A stretch of 64,000 bases of DNA from PALSA-693 sp963781155 (lineage in GTDB: Bacteria > Actinomycetota > Acidimicrobiia > Acidimicrobiales > Palsa-688), in contig CAWAEC010000007.1 of assembly GCA_963781155.1 (NCBI GenBank), positions 434,001 through 498,000 on the forward strand. The letters are read 5' to 3'. The position numbers and the translations under genes were made by a program. Of the stretch, positions 1 through 8,829 are shown one piece after another (the first letter of the stretch is position 1; each line of letters begins with the position of its first letter). The notes beneath the pieces are model-generated. The model ran no database searches. It had not been told where the DNA came from and saw only the letters and a list, made by a program, of their open reading frames with translations.

Positions 1-559
1 ACACGTACAGGCCGAAGTCGAACAGGCTGGCCGACACGGGCTCCCCGTCCACCCGGAAGTGCTTCTCGGGGAGGTGCCAGCCCCGAGGGCGTACGACGAG
101 CGTGGCCGTCTCCCGGGCCAGTCGATAGGTCTTGTCCGGGGTGACCAACTCGATCGTGCCCCGGACCGCGTCCTGCAGGTTGATCTGCCCGGCGAGGATG
201 TTGTCCCAGGTGGGGGAGCTGGCGTCCTCGAAGTCGGCCATGAAGACCTGGGCCCCCGAGTTGAGGGCGTTGATCATCATCTTGCGTTCGACGGGTCCCG
301 TGATTTCGACCCGGCGGTCGACCAGGGGCTTGGGCGCCTCGGGCACCATCCATTCCTGGTCGCGGATCTCGCGGGTCTGGGGCAGGAAGTCGGGGCGGCC
401 GCCGGCGTCGAAGCGGCCCTGTCGCCGGGCCCGCGCCGCGAGCAGGTCCCGCCGGCGGGGCTCGAAGCGGCGGTGCAGGGCAGCCACGAACTCGGCGGCC
501 TCAGGGGTCAGGACGCGCTCGGCGTCGGAATGCGGCGTCGTGTACATCGAGGTGGGCAC
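1..559 (-). CDS. aceB: Malate synthase A, N-terminal part (3' end beyond the window)
   Basis: Malate synthase condenses glyoxylate and acetyl-CoA to malate in the glyoxylate shunt. The visible ~186 residues match the N-terminal part of the A-type enzyme: LTPEAAEFVAALHRRFEP, then REIRDQEWMVPEAP, then the very conserved VFMADFEDASSPTW, and finally WHLPEKHFRVDGEPV near the window edge. The catalytic barrel residues lie outside the window. Two starts are possible: GTG at 559 and ATG at 547. I prefer 559 because a -10-like TACATAAT ends 7 nt upstream, the leaderless arrangement seen often here. It is divergent from a RamB-like regulator with only about 75 bp between them, which suggests direct control. 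Identity is confident; the start is not. Confidence 0.9.
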   Translation of the reverse strand, partial: MPTSMYTTPHSDAERVLTPEAAEFVAALHRRFEPRRRDLLAARARRQGRFDAGGRPDFLPQTREIRDQEWMVPEAPKPLVDRRVEITGPVERKMMINALNSGAQVFMADFEDASSPTWDNILAGQINLQDAVRGTIELVTPDKTYRLARETATLVVRPRGWHLPEKHFRVDGEPVSASLFDFGLYV

Positions 560-633
560 GACCTCGATTATGTAAAAAGAATGGCCGACTTGTCGACCCA
601 AACATCGCTCATCCTTGCGCGATACGTGAAGAA

Positions 634-2148
634 ATGAGAAACTTCTCGACAATGTCGTCGGAAGTCCTGGATCCGTTGCTGTTCGGACGGCGTTTGCGCC
701 ATTACCGCCGCCAGGCGGGGCTGACCCTGGAGTCGCTCGGCGAGGCCGTCGGCCGGGCTCCCTCGTCCCTCTCCCAACTCGAGAACGGACACCGGGAGCC
801 TCGCCTCTCGACCGTCAATCAGCTGGCGGGGGCGCTCGGATGCCGGCCCTCCGATCTGCTGGATCCGAGCGCCCCCAACCGGCGGGCCGAGCTCGAGGTC
901 GCCCTTGCTCACGTCCAGGAGGACCCGCTCTACCAGAGCCTGCGGCTGCCGTACCTGCGGCCCTCGGCCCGACTGGATGACGTCGCCCTCGAGCATCTGG
1001 TGGCGCTGTACGACCGGATACGCCGGTTGTCGGCGGCGGGAGGTCGCCAGGTGATGGGCCAGGTGACGGTGGAGCGCGGGGCCCGGGCGGCCAACGCGGC
1101 CATGCGCGAGGAGATGCGCAAGCGGGACAACTATTTCCAGGAGATCGAACGGGCAGCCGGCCAGGCCCTCGACGCCGTCGGCTACAGCGGACCCGGAGCG
1201 GTGTCGGAGCGTCATCTGGCGGACCTGGCCGGGTACTACGGGTTCACGGTGGCCCGGGTCCAGGATCTGCCCCCCTCGACGCGATCTATCTCGGACCTGC
1301 GCCATCGGGTCATTTACGTCCCCCAGCGCAACGTGACGGGCGGCATGCGCCCGGCCCGCTCGGTCATCGCTCAGACCCTCGGCCGCTTCGCCCTCGGCCA
1401 CCGGGACCCGGTTGATTTCGAGGGCTACGTCCGCCAGCGGGTGGAAGCCAACTACTACGCCGGGGCTCTGCTGGCGCCCGAGCGGTCTGTGGTCCGCATG
1501 CTGGCGGACGCGAAAGCCCGTGAGGACATCTCGGTCGAGGACCTCAACGAGAGCTTCTACATCTCCTACGAGATGGCCGCCCACCGGCTCACCAACCTCA
1601 TCACCCGTCACTTCGACATCCCGGTCCATTTCCAGCGTTCCGATCCGGAAGGCGTGCTCTGGAAGGCCTACGAAAACGACGGGGTCCTGCTGCCCTCCGA
1701 CGTTGACGGCACGATCGAGGGCCAGCGCCTCTGCCGGTGGTGGACTTCGCGCCAAGCCTTCGAGTCGGAGGACCCGGACGCACTGCACTGCCAGTACACC
1801 GAGACGGTTACCGGCACATTCTGGTGTGCCACCCAGATCGGCCTGGACCGGGACCGCGGCGACGCAGTCACGATCGGCACCGTCGCCAGCGCCGCCCACT
1901 GGTTCCGTGGCAGCGAGACCACCCGGCGGGCGGTGTCGCACTGCCCGGAGCCGTCGTGTTGCAGGCGTCCCGTGGACGAGGCGGTCGATCGGTGGGAGGG
2001 GGTGGCCTGGCCGTCGGCGCGCGACCACAGCCATTTCGTGTCCGGTTTGCCAACCGACACGGTCGTGTTCAGTCCTCATCCGGGGGTGGATATGACCGAC
2101 GTGTACTCGTTCCTCGATCGCCGCTCCGGGGTGCCGGGAACGCCCTGA
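634..2148 (+). CDS. ramB: RamB/PrpR-type XRE-family transcriptional regulator
   Basis: A 504-residue regulator with an N-terminal helix-turn-helix (about residues 12-70, RRLRHYRRQAGLTLESLGEA and SLSQLENGHREP). A central IrrE/DUF955-like region has its HExxH motif degraded to FALGH, so it is not a peptidase. The C-terminal part is DUF2083-like and Cys-rich (LCRWW, HCQYTE, FWCATQ, CPEPSCCRRP). Family knowledge: RamB and PrpR of Corynebacterium and Mycobacterium regulate acetate, glyoxylate and propionate genes, and PrpR carries an Fe-S cluster in this C-terminal region. Divergence from malate synthase supports that role. ATG 652 is an alternative start. I could not find a convincing RamB box in the short intergenic region. 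Confidence 0.85.
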   Translation: MRNFSTMSSEVLDPLLFGRRLRHYRRQAGLTLESLGEAVGRAPSSLSQLENGHREPRLSTVNQLAGALGCRPSDLLDPSAPNRRAELEVALAHVQEDPLYQSLRLPYLRPSARLDDVALEHLVALYDRIRRLSAAGGRQVMGQVTVERGARAANAAMREEMRKRDNYFQEIERAAGQALDAVGYSGPGAVSERHLADLAGYYGFTVARVQDLPPSTRSISDLRHRVIYVPQRNVTGGMRPARSVIAQTLGRFALGHRDPVDFEGYVRQRVEANYYAGALLAPERSVVRMLADAKAREDISVEDLNESFYISYEMAAHRLTNLITRHFDIPVHFQRSDPEGVLWKAYENDGVLLPSDVDGTIEGQRLCRWWTSRQAFESEDPDALHCQYTETVTGTFWCATQIGLDRDRGDAVTIGTVASAAHWFRGSETTRRAVSHCPEPSCCRRPVDEAVDRWEGVAWPSARDHSHFVSGLPTDTVVFSPHPGVDMTDVYSFLDRRSGVPGTP

Positions 2149-2159
2149 CCTGCGTCGCA

Positions 2160-2185
2160 TCCGTGCCCCGGGCCGTGGGCACGGA
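2160..2185 (+). terminator. Perfect 9-bp hairpin after the RamB-like gene
   Basis: Inverted repeat TCCGTGCCC / GGGCACGGA with an 8-nt loop, 12 nt after the stop of the RamB-like gene. There is no U-tract. The same CCGTGCCC/GGGCACGG arms recur at 11.38-11.69 kb, so this may be a dispersed terminator or REP-like hairpin of this genome. Confidence 0.55.
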
Positions 2186-2247
2186 CTAGGGTGACCCGTC
2201 GCCGCGGCCCGGCCGGCCCCAGCCGAGCGGCGCGAAGGAGGAAGCCT

Positions 2248-4357
2248 GTGGCCCTGAGACTTGCTATCGGACTCGGTGTGACGGTGTTCGGCCTCGCCCT
2301 GGTCGCCCGCCGCGGCTGGTATCTGTTCCGGCTGGTTGCCACCGGCGAACCTGCACCCGGCCGGATGCGCCACGTGGGCGCCCAGCTCAAAGCCGAGCTG
2401 CTGGATGTCTTCGGGCAGCGCAAGCTGCTGCGCCGGCCGTTACCCGGCGTAGCCCACTTCTTCATCTTCTGGGGCTTCATCGTCCTGCTGCTCACGATCA
2501 TCGAGGCTTACGGCGACCTCTTCTCCGCGACCTTTGCGATCAGTCACAGCCCCACGCTCGGCTTTATCGAGGACCTGTTCGCGGTAGGGGTGCTCTTTTC
2601 CCTGGTGACCTTCACGGTGATCCGGATCGTCCTGAGCCCGGAGCGGGAGCACCCCCCCCGGAAGAGCCGTTTCTACGGTTCCCACACCTCGGCCGCGTGG
2701 GTCGTGCTGAGCTTGATCTTCGGCGTCATCGCCACCCTGCTGCTCTATCGCGGCGCACAGGTCAACACGGGCCATTTCCCGTACGGCAAGTCCTGGTGGC
2801 CGTTCGCGTCCCGCACGGTGGGGGCTGCGTTGGCCGGCGCCGGACGACCGGCCAACCTCCACATCGAGACCACCTTCCTGCTCCTGCAGCTGGTCGTGAT
2901 CTGGGGCTTCTTCATGTTCGTGCTCTATTCCAAGCACATGCACATCTTCGTGTCCGAGCCCAACGTCCTCTTCTCCCGCCGTCCCAAAGCGCTCGGACCG
3001 CTCGCCACCACTCCGGACCTGGACCCCGAAAAAATGACCGAGGACACCGTCTTCGGTGCCGGCCAGATCGCCCACCTGACGTGGAAGCAGCGGCTGGATC
3101 TCATCAGCTGCACCGAGTGTGGGCGCTGCCAGGACCAGTGTCCTGCCTGGGCCACGGACAAACCCCTGTCGCCCAAGCTGGTGATCATGGACCTCCGGGA
3201 CCAGCTGTTCGAAGCGGGTCCTGACTTGCTGGCCAAGGCGGCCTCGAAGCCCGTCAAGGACGACAGTGTCCTGGATAAGCCGCTGGTCCCGGACGTGATC
3301 GCCGATGACGTGCTCTGGTCGTGCACCACCTGCGGAGCGTGCGTCGAGCAGTGCCCGGTCGATATCGAGCACGTCGACACCATCGTGGACATGCGTCGCT
3401 ACGAGGTGCTGATGGAGGCCCGCTTCCCGACGGAGGCCGGCACCATGCTGCGGAACATCGAAAACCAGGGTGATCCCTGGGGCCTCGGCGCCGCCCGTCG
3501 CCTGGATTGGACGCAGGGTCTGGACTTCGAGGTACCGGTCGTGTCCGACACCATCCCCGACGACGTCGAGTACCTGTTCTGGGTGGGCTGCGCCGGCGCC
3601 CTGGACGAGCGGGCCCGACGCACGACCCAGACCATCGCTCGCCTGCTCCACCAGGCCGGCGTCGCCTTCGCGGTGCTGGGGCCCGGGGAGTCCTGTACCG
3701 GGGATCCGGCTCGCCGCCTCGGCAACGAGTACCTCTATCAAACCCAGGCCCAGGCCAACATCGAGACGCTGAAGTCGGCTCAGGTCAAGAAGGTCATCGC
3801 GTCCTGCCCGCACTGTTTCAATTCTCTGCTCGCGGGAGTACCCGGCCCTGGGCGGGGATTTCGAAGTGCTCCATCACACCCAGCTGCTCGAGCGGCTGCT
3901 CGCCGACGGCCGTCTGCGGCCCGGGACCCGGGTGGATCGCAAGATCACGTATCACGATCCGTGCTACCTGGGCCGCCACAACGACGTCTACGACGAGCCA
4001 CGCGGCGTCCTGGCCCACGTGCCCGGGGTGGAAGTGGCCGAGATGCACCGGCACCGGCGGACGGGCTTCTGCTGCGGAGCCGGCGGCGCCCGCATGTGGC
4101 TCGAGGAACGCATCGGGACGCGCATCAACGTCAATCGCACCGACGAGGCGCTGGCGACCGGGGCGGACGTCATCTCCACCGCCTGCCCGTACTGCCTGAT
4201 CATGCTGGACGACGCCACCAAGGGCCGTCAGGCCGAGGGCTCGGCAGCTGAGTCGGTCAGGGTGCTCGACGTGGCCCAGGTTCTGGAGCAGTCGCTGGTG
4301 GCGCCGGCGGGGGCGGCCACATCAGGCCCGGGGGAGGGCCCGGCGACCTCCGAGTGA
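2248..4357 (+). CDS. EtfD-like membrane iron-sulfur reductase, frameshifted near 3836
   Basis: A heterodisulfide-reductase-like membrane protein resembling mycobacterial EtfD (Rv0338c type), which passes electrons from electron-transfer flavoprotein to menaquinone. Membrane helices occupy the N-terminal ~240 residues. Two 4Fe-4S motifs follow (CTECGRCQDQCPAW and CTTCGACVEQCPVD), then two CCG-type domains (WVGCAGALDERARRT, SCPHCFN, YHDPCYLGRHNDVYDEP, GFCCGAGGARMW, ACPYC). The start is GTG 2248 behind AAGGAGGAA (2235-2243). Reading frame is lost after FNSLLA and regained at EYPALGGDFEV: one extra G in the GGG at about 3836-3838 would explain it. All motifs survive on both sides, so a sequencing indel is likelier than decay. 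Confidence 0.85.
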
Positions 4358-4625
4358 TCGGTACGGTCGGCGGTGCAGGTCGCAGCGGCGGCCGCCCCGG
4401 GTGTCGCTGGCGTTGGCGTTGGCGTTGGCGTTGTTCGGCCCGGTACGGGTCTGTGTACGGGAGTAGGCCCAGCAGTCCTCCGGCGATCATCCACACGGCG
4501 GCCGCGACCAGCACGCCGCCGGGTGGCGCCACCCAGACCAGACTGATGAACCCCGACACCACCAGCAGGACGACGTCGGCGACCAGGATGCTGCGCACGA
4601 CGATCCAGCCGGTCAGGTTCCTCAT
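4257..4625 (-). CDS. Small two-helix membrane protein with low-complexity tail
   Basis: I do not recognise a family. The first ~75 residues hold two hydrophobic segments (SILVADVVLLVVSGFISLVW and GGVLVAAAVWMIAGGLLGLL). The rest is a low-complexity Arg-Gln repeat followed by a Pro-rich tail encoded over the end of the convergent EtfD-like gene. ATG 4625 is preceded by GGGGAG at a good distance, so I prefer it to the longer reading from 4673. The last ~35 codons overlap the opposite gene, so the true end may depend on an indel at the hexamer repeat. Modest confidence that it is a gene. Confidence 0.5.
   Translation of the reverse strand: MRNLTGWIVVRSILVADVVLLVVSGFISLVWVAPPGGVLVAAAVWMIAGGLLGLLPYTDPYRAEQRQRQRQRQRHPGRPPLRPAPPTVPITRRSPGPPPGLMWPPPPAPPATAPEPGPRRAP
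4409..4432. repeat. GGCGTT hexamer microsatellite, four units
   Basis: Four perfect tandem copies of GGCGTT, read as Arg-Gln repeats on the minus strand inside the small membrane protein gene. Length variation by whole units would keep frame. Confidence 0.8.
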
Positions 4626-4705
4626 GGCGCTCCCCACGCTCGCTCGGTTCCTCCGCTGCCGAGCGTAGGCCACGAACGCGCCGGCGCAAGCCAGGTCAGC
4701 GCCTC

Positions 4706-5146
4706 TCAGTTGGAGATGGCTTTGGTGTCCGCTTCTCGCAGGCGGGCGGCCATGCCGGCGAGCAACTTTTGAGCGACCGCAGGCACGTCGTCGAGTACGC
4801 CCAGGAACTCCCGCTGGCTGATCACCGCCAGCTGCATGTCGGTGGCGGCGACTACCGTGGCTGAGCGCGGGCCGCGGTCGAGCAGGGCCAGTTCGCCGAA
4901 GTAGTTGCCGGGGCCGAGGACGGCGACCTTCCGGCCATTGCGTCGCACCGTCGCTTCGCCCGACAAGACCAAATAGAAATCGCGTCCGCTGGTTCCTTCA
5001 CTGACGATCTCGGTCCCGGCCCTGATGGCTATGACGTCCGCCACCCTGGAGATCAGGCGCAGCTCCTTTTTGTTGAGAGAGGAGAACATCTGAACCTGGG
5101 CCAATTTCTCGAGCTTGGGATCGGCGGGCATAAGCGAACTGTACAT
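4706..5146 (-). CDS. Cyclic nucleotide-binding domain protein
   Basis: A stand-alone CAP_ED domain of 146 residues with no DNA-binding part. Conserved family features are visible: FSSLNKKELRLISRVAD at the start, the phosphate-binding cassette YFGELALLDRGPRSATV (about residues 85-101), and the closing helix AQKLLAGMAARLREAD. The RS of the cassette is the position that contacts the cyclic phosphate in this family. ATG 5131 (MPADPKLEKLAQV) is an equally likely start. It is divergent from a membrane protein at 5268. Signal and partner are not visible; it could be a regulatory subunit or a sensor without its own output domain. Confidence 0.8.
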   Translation of the reverse strand: MYSSLMPADPKLEKLAQVQMFSSLNKKELRLISRVADVIAIRAGTEIVSEGTSGRDFYLVLSGEATVRRNGRKVAVLGPGNYFGELALLDRGPRSATVVAATDMQLAVISQREFLGVLDDVPAVAQKLLAGMAARLREADTKAISN

Positions 5147-5267
5147 ACTGACCGTGGCGGCTTGTGTGTCCTCAGCATTTGTCCTCGACTGCCCCGCTGC
5201 GTACGTGGTCGGTTACGGGTGTGTTAAAGCTGCCGTAGAGCCGTCACCGGCCGGAGACTTTCGCAAC

Positions 5268-5891
5268 ATGGCGGAGTACCGTTGCGAAATGCCCGCATCC
5301 CGCCAAGACGTCGACTACGGCGCGCCAAAGCTTCGCCTCGTCGACCGCCTGCGCAATGCCGCCCTGAAGCCCGAGGATCCTGACGCGCCCTCTCACTCCA
5401 AGGGCGCGTACGAGCTCTCAGGGGAGGAGCTCCAGATCGAGGCGAAACAGGCAAACGACAAGGAACGAGCGATCGGGTTGCTGGCCGGACCGCTGGCCAC
5501 GATCATCGCGTTCCTCGTCATTCACAACCTTGTGGTCAACGACCCAGCGGCGCGCCTATCGAATGGTGCGGTCAAGAGCTCGCACGTGAGCACGTCGACC
5601 TACTCCGAGCTGTTTATCGTGCTCATCGTCCTGTCGTTCGGGATGACCGCCATGGCCCTGTGGCGAAAGCGCCTCTTCCTCGGCATCGCGGCCGCCCTGT
5701 ACGGGTTGGCCATTTTCAACCTTCACTACTGGGGGTTCGGTGCGCCGTTTGTCCTGGTGGGTGCCTGGTATCTGGTCCGCACCTACCGCCTGAACCGCAA
5801 CTTGAAGGAGTCCACTGCCGGCGAGCTGTCAGCGACCTCCTCCGGTCCGGCTTCGAACAAGCGGTACACGCCCCCCTCCCGTGTTCGGTAG
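5268..5891 (+). CDS. Hypothetical three-helix membrane protein
   Basis: A 207-residue protein without a family I can name. A charged N-terminal region (about residues 1-65, rich in K, E and D) is followed by hydrophobic segments GLLAGPLATIIAFLVIHNLV, LFIVLIVLSFGMTAMALW and LFLGIAAALYGLAIFNLHYW, then a further short one, and a polar tail. The start is chosen at ATG 5268 with a weak GGAG upstream; ATG 5289 is possible. It converges on a second membrane protein that ends about 30 bp downstream. Confidence 0.55.
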   Translation: MAEYRCEMPASRQDVDYGAPKLRLVDRLRNAALKPEDPDAPSHSKGAYELSGEELQIEAKQANDKERAIGLLAGPLATIIAFLVIHNLVVNDPAARLSNGAVKSSHVSTSTYSELFIVLIVLSFGMTAMALWRKRLFLGIAAALYGLAIFNLHYWGFGAPFVLVGAWYLVRTYRLNRNLKESTAGELSATSSGPASNKRYTPPSRVR

Positions 5892-5922
5892 TCGCGTTTG
5901 TTGCCCGACACGCTCTGCTGTA

Positions 5923-6429
5923 TCAGGCGGGCTGTCGCTGGCTGAGTGAGACGGTTCGCGGCGGCTGCCTTTTCCTCCGGCCCCTCATGCTTCGGACCGC
6001 CACGGCAGCCACGAGAGTCGTCAGTACGAGGAGGAGGACGGTCGGGAGAACAAACGGTCCCCATGATGTGTGCTCGCTCTGCGCTTGGTGAACGGTTGCG
6101 ATCAGCCCGGGGTCGCTTTCGACCGTGACCATTTGGACCTTTGTACCCGGGGAGAGAAGCGCTCCGCCAGGGATCGTGTGGCGATAGCGCTTTCCGTTGA
6201 GGACGAATGTCCCGGTGCAGCGGTATCCGGCGGCATTGCTTCCACTGCCACCCAGTGCGCCCAGGCAGCTTGATACGGTCACCTCGATCGGGATCCCATG
6301 CCTTCGCAGGTTTGTGATCTGAGCATTCTTGTGGGCCCCGGCAACAAAGAGGGCGACAATCAAAGCGGCCAGCGCCACTACAGATGCCCCTGTAAGGCCG
6401 CGAGCTACACGGCGGCCATCCACCTGCAC
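5923..6429 (-). CDS. Two-helix membrane protein, DUF3592-like
   Basis: A 168-residue protein with a transmembrane segment near each end (VVALAALIVALFVAGAHK and FVLPTVLLLVLTTLVAAVAV) enclosing an external-type domain of about 85 residues. That domain has two cysteines (SSCLGALGG and YRCTGTFVLNGKRYRH), a likely disulfide, and ends with VTVESDPGLIATV. The layout and the GTFVLNGKRYRHTIPG stretch resemble DUF3592 proteins, whose function is unknown. The GTG start at 6429 has GGGGAG 5 nt upstream. Expressed away from the amt operon. Confidence 0.6.
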   Translation of the reverse strand: MQVDGRRVARGLTGASVVALAALIVALFVAGAHKNAQITNLRRHGIPIEVTVSSCLGALGGSGSNAAGYRCTGTFVLNGKRYRHTIPGGALLSPGTKVQMVTVESDPGLIATVHQAQSEHTSWGPFVLPTVLLLVLTTLVAAVAVRSMRGRRKRQPPRTVSLSQRQPA

Positions 6430-6547
6430 ATGGGCTCCCCGAAGGGTCGTTACGGGTTCGTCGGACTTGGCGATCGGCGGATCGTAGTGGACGCGCCGCC
6501 GGGTCGACCCAAGTGGCGCCTGGCTCTTTTTGCCAGTTCATGCTCCA

Positions 6548-6574
6548 GTAACACTCGTGTGACGGTTCTGAAAC
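6548..6574 (+). promoter_or_regulatory. GlnR-like operator upstream of amt
   Basis: Three half-sites at exact 11-bp steps: GTAAC at 6548, GTGAC at 6559 and GAAAC at 6570. This is the GTnAC-n6-GAAAC pattern known for actinobacterial GlnR boxes. It lies about 130 bp before the amt start, the expected place for nitrogen control of amt-glnB. Seen by eye only. Confidence 0.5.
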
Positions 6575-6704
6575 TCCCAGCCCCCATCCTTTGGCGGCAA
6601 CATGTGCCGCCGCTTGCGGTCTCGGCATACCCGGTCTGGGTATCGCCGTGTCCGCGACGTGTGAAGTCGGATGCAGTGACCGTACGAGAGGAGAGACCAA
6701 GCCC

Positions 6705-8324
6705 GTGCACTTCGTCGGATTAGTTCCTGTCCCGTACCCGAGTTGGCTGAACTCGGGCGACAACACATGGCAGATCGCGGCTGCCACGTTCGTCGCCCTG
6801 CAGAGCATTCCCGGGCTGGCGGTTCTGTATGCGGCGGTCGTCCCCAAGAAGTGGGCGGTGAACGTGCTGGCGATGATGTTCGCCGGCTTCAGTTTGGTTC
6901 TCATTGCCTGGGTATTGTGGAGCTACAAGTTGGGCTTCGGCGCCACCTCACTGGGAAGTGGTGTCAAGAACGGGTGTCAGACCTGGATCGGAAGCGGGGT
7001 CAACTGCCCGTCGAATCTGAAGGCCACGACAGGCGGTTTCTTTAACCACTTCTTTACGAACTTTGTCGGGAAACCCGGCCCAGTCACTGGCGCCCCTATA
7101 AAACAGGGCCAGGCGGTGTCCGCGGCGAACACCGTGATCCCCTTCCACTTCCCCACCGACTCGCTCCTGTACTTCCAGTTTGTCTTTGCTGCCATCACGC
7201 CCCTGCTGTTTATCGGGAGCGTCCTCGGCCGTATCAAGTTCCTCGCCTGGTGCATCCTGTGCCCGCTGTGGTCGACCTTCGTTTACGGCGTCGACGCGTT
7301 CATGCTGTGGGGCGGCGGCTATCTCGCCCAGGAAGGTGCGCTCGACTTTTCTGGTGGCTTCGTGATCCACATGTCGGCCGGGGTGTCGGGCTTCGTTGCT
7401 GCCTGGGTCCTCGGACCGCGGCTATTGCGAGACCGACAACATTTCGTGCCCAACAACCTTCTCATTGCCGCGGTCGGTGCTGGCATCCTGTGGCTTGGGT
7501 GGAACGGGTTTAACGGTGGCGACCCGTACTACGCGGGCATCGACATGTCGAACGCCGTGGTCAACACCAACATCGCCACTGCGACGGGCGTGCTCGTGTG
7601 GATGGCGTTGGACGGTTGGCTCTCCACGACGAAGAAACCGACCTTCCTGGGCGCCGTGAACGGCATGATTGTCGGCTTGGTCGCCATCACGCCCTGTGCC
7701 GGTTGGGTCAACGGCTATGGCGCGATCATGGTCGGGGCATTTTGCTGCATCATCGTCTGGTTTGCGTGGAACTTCCTCTCCAAGGTGAGTCCGTTCAAGA
7801 ACGTCGATGACGCCCTCGGGGTGATCTACACCCATGGCATCGCCGGCCTCTTTGGTGGGCTGTTCCTCGGCGTATTCGGCGACCCGAACATGATCGAGTA
7901 CGGATGCGGGAACTTAGGCACTTACGGGCAGGTGACGAATACCTCAGCGGCCACCTTTGGTTCCAGTAGCAGCAGCTGTGCACCCTTCTCGGTGAACGGT
8001 TTGATGTACACGGGTTCGTTCCACCAGTTGTGGGAGCAGTTCCGAGCGGCCATATTCGTCATCGTCTGGTCCGCGCTCATAACGTTCATATTGATGAAGT
8101 TCATAGGGCTCATCTTGCGAGGTGCTCGCTACAAGGAGGATGTGCTCGAAATCGGCGACGTGGCCATTCACGACGAGGAGGCTTACCCCGATCCACTTGC
8201 CGAGCGGGTCGGGGGTGGCGGCCCCGGCGCCGGAGCCTTCGAGCTCGCCGGTCTCGGGGTAGGGTCTATCTCTCCACCCACACCGCCGGACACCTCGCCG
8301 CCACCACCCGGTACCGGCTCTTAA
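6705..8324 (+). CDS. amt: Ammonium transporter Amt
   Basis: Amt/MEP/Rh-family channel for ammonium, 539 residues, with eleven or so hydrophobic segments. The pore twin histidines are present in GGFVIHMSAGVSGFVAAW and VIYTHGIAGLFGGLF. It is longer than a typical Amt (about 400-430): an inserted external loop after the second helix carries CQTW and NCPSNL, and a second loop carries YGCG and SSSSSC, so four extra cysteines could form disulfides. A ~60-residue soluble tail follows the last helix. GTG 6705 is chosen because AGAGGAGAG (6686-6695) precedes it. glnB follows 25 bp downstream, presumably in the same transcript, under the GlnR-like site. Confidence 0.93.
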   Translation: MHFVGLVPVPYPSWLNSGDNTWQIAAATFVALQSIPGLAVLYAAVVPKKWAVNVLAMMFAGFSLVLIAWVLWSYKLGFGATSLGSGVKNGCQTWIGSGVNCPSNLKATTGGFFNHFFTNFVGKPGPVTGAPIKQGQAVSAANTVIPFHFPTDSLLYFQFVFAAITPLLFIGSVLGRIKFLAWCILCPLWSTFVYGVDAFMLWGGGYLAQEGALDFSGGFVIHMSAGVSGFVAAWVLGPRLLRDRQHFVPNNLLIAAVGAGILWLGWNGFNGGDPYYAGIDMSNAVVNTNIATATGVLVWMALDGWLSTTKKPTFLGAVNGMIVGLVAITPCAGWVNGYGAIMVGAFCCIIVWFAWNFLSKVSPFKNVDDALGVIYTHGIAGLFGGLFLGVFGDPNMIEYGCGNLGTYGQVTNTSAATFGSSSSSCAPFSVNGLMYTGSFHQLWEQFRAAIFVIVWSALITFILMKFIGLILRGARYKEDVLEIGDVAIHDEEAYPDPLAERVGGGGPGAGAFELAGLGVGSISPPTPPDTSPPPPGTGS

Positions 8325-8349
8325 GGCTCTCAGGACAAGGAGATCAATT

Positions 8350-8688
8350 GTGAAGCTGATCGTGGCAGTCCTGAAGCCCTTCAAGCTCCCCGACGTCAAG
8401 GACGCTCTCAAAGGTCTCGGTATCTCCGGGATGACGCTCACCGAAGCCCAGGGCTTCGGGCGCCAGCGTGGTCACACGGAGGTCTATCGCGGAGCGGAGT
8501 ACGAGGTGGATTTCCTGCCGAAGCTGCGTGTCGAGGTGCTCGTCGACGACGCGGAAGTAAATACCGTCGTCGACGCAATCGTGAGCAGTGCCCACACCGG
8601 GAAGATCGGTGACGGGAAGGTCTGGGTGGTCCCGGTCGAAACGGTTGTCAGGGTACGCACCGGCGAACGCGGGAAGGACGCGCTCTAA
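8350..8688 (+). CDS. glnB: Nitrogen regulatory protein PII
   Basis: A 112-residue PII signal protein that binds ATP/ADP and 2-oxoglutarate and gates Amt. The T-loop contains the modified tyrosine, Tyr51, in EVYRGAEYEVDFLPK. The B-loop TGKIGDGKVWV and C-terminal RVRTGERGKDAL are intact. Its GTG start lies 25 bp after amt. The uridylyl/adenylyltransferase gene glnD is next door on the opposite strand, so sensor, modifying enzyme and target sit together. In actinobacteria Tyr51 is adenylylated rather than uridylylated; the sequence cannot tell which occurs here. Confidence 0.95.
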   Translation: MKLIVAVLKPFKLPDVKDALKGLGISGMTLTEAQGFGRQRGHTEVYRGAEYEVDFLPKLRVEVLVDDAEVNTVVDAIVSSAHTGKIGDGKVWVVPVETVVRVRTGERGKDAL

Positions 8689-8705
8689 GCCACTCGAGGC
8701 CCTTG

Positions 8706-8751
8706 CCACGCGAGGCGTTTGACGGGCGAAACCGTCCGTACGCCTCGGTGG
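8706..8751. terminator. Long bipartite hairpin between glnB and glnD
   Basis: Nested inverted repeat: outer arms CCAC-CGAGGCG and CGCCTCG-GTGG, inner arms GACGG and CCGTC around GCGAAA. It lies 18 bp after glnB and before the end of convergent glnD, so it probably serves as a bidirectional terminator. No U-tract. Confidence 0.6.
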
Positions 8752-8829
8752 CGAGGGCGAGTGGTGCGTTCGCGTCGCCCGGGCGGCGTGAGCTGAGCCG
8801 CTGGCTCGCTGGCTCACAAGCTCACAAGC

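Noticed and set aside
548..633. A RamB binding box between malate synthase and the RamB-like gene
   Set aside because: No convincing match to the known AT-rich box could be found by eye, so it is not listed as a site.
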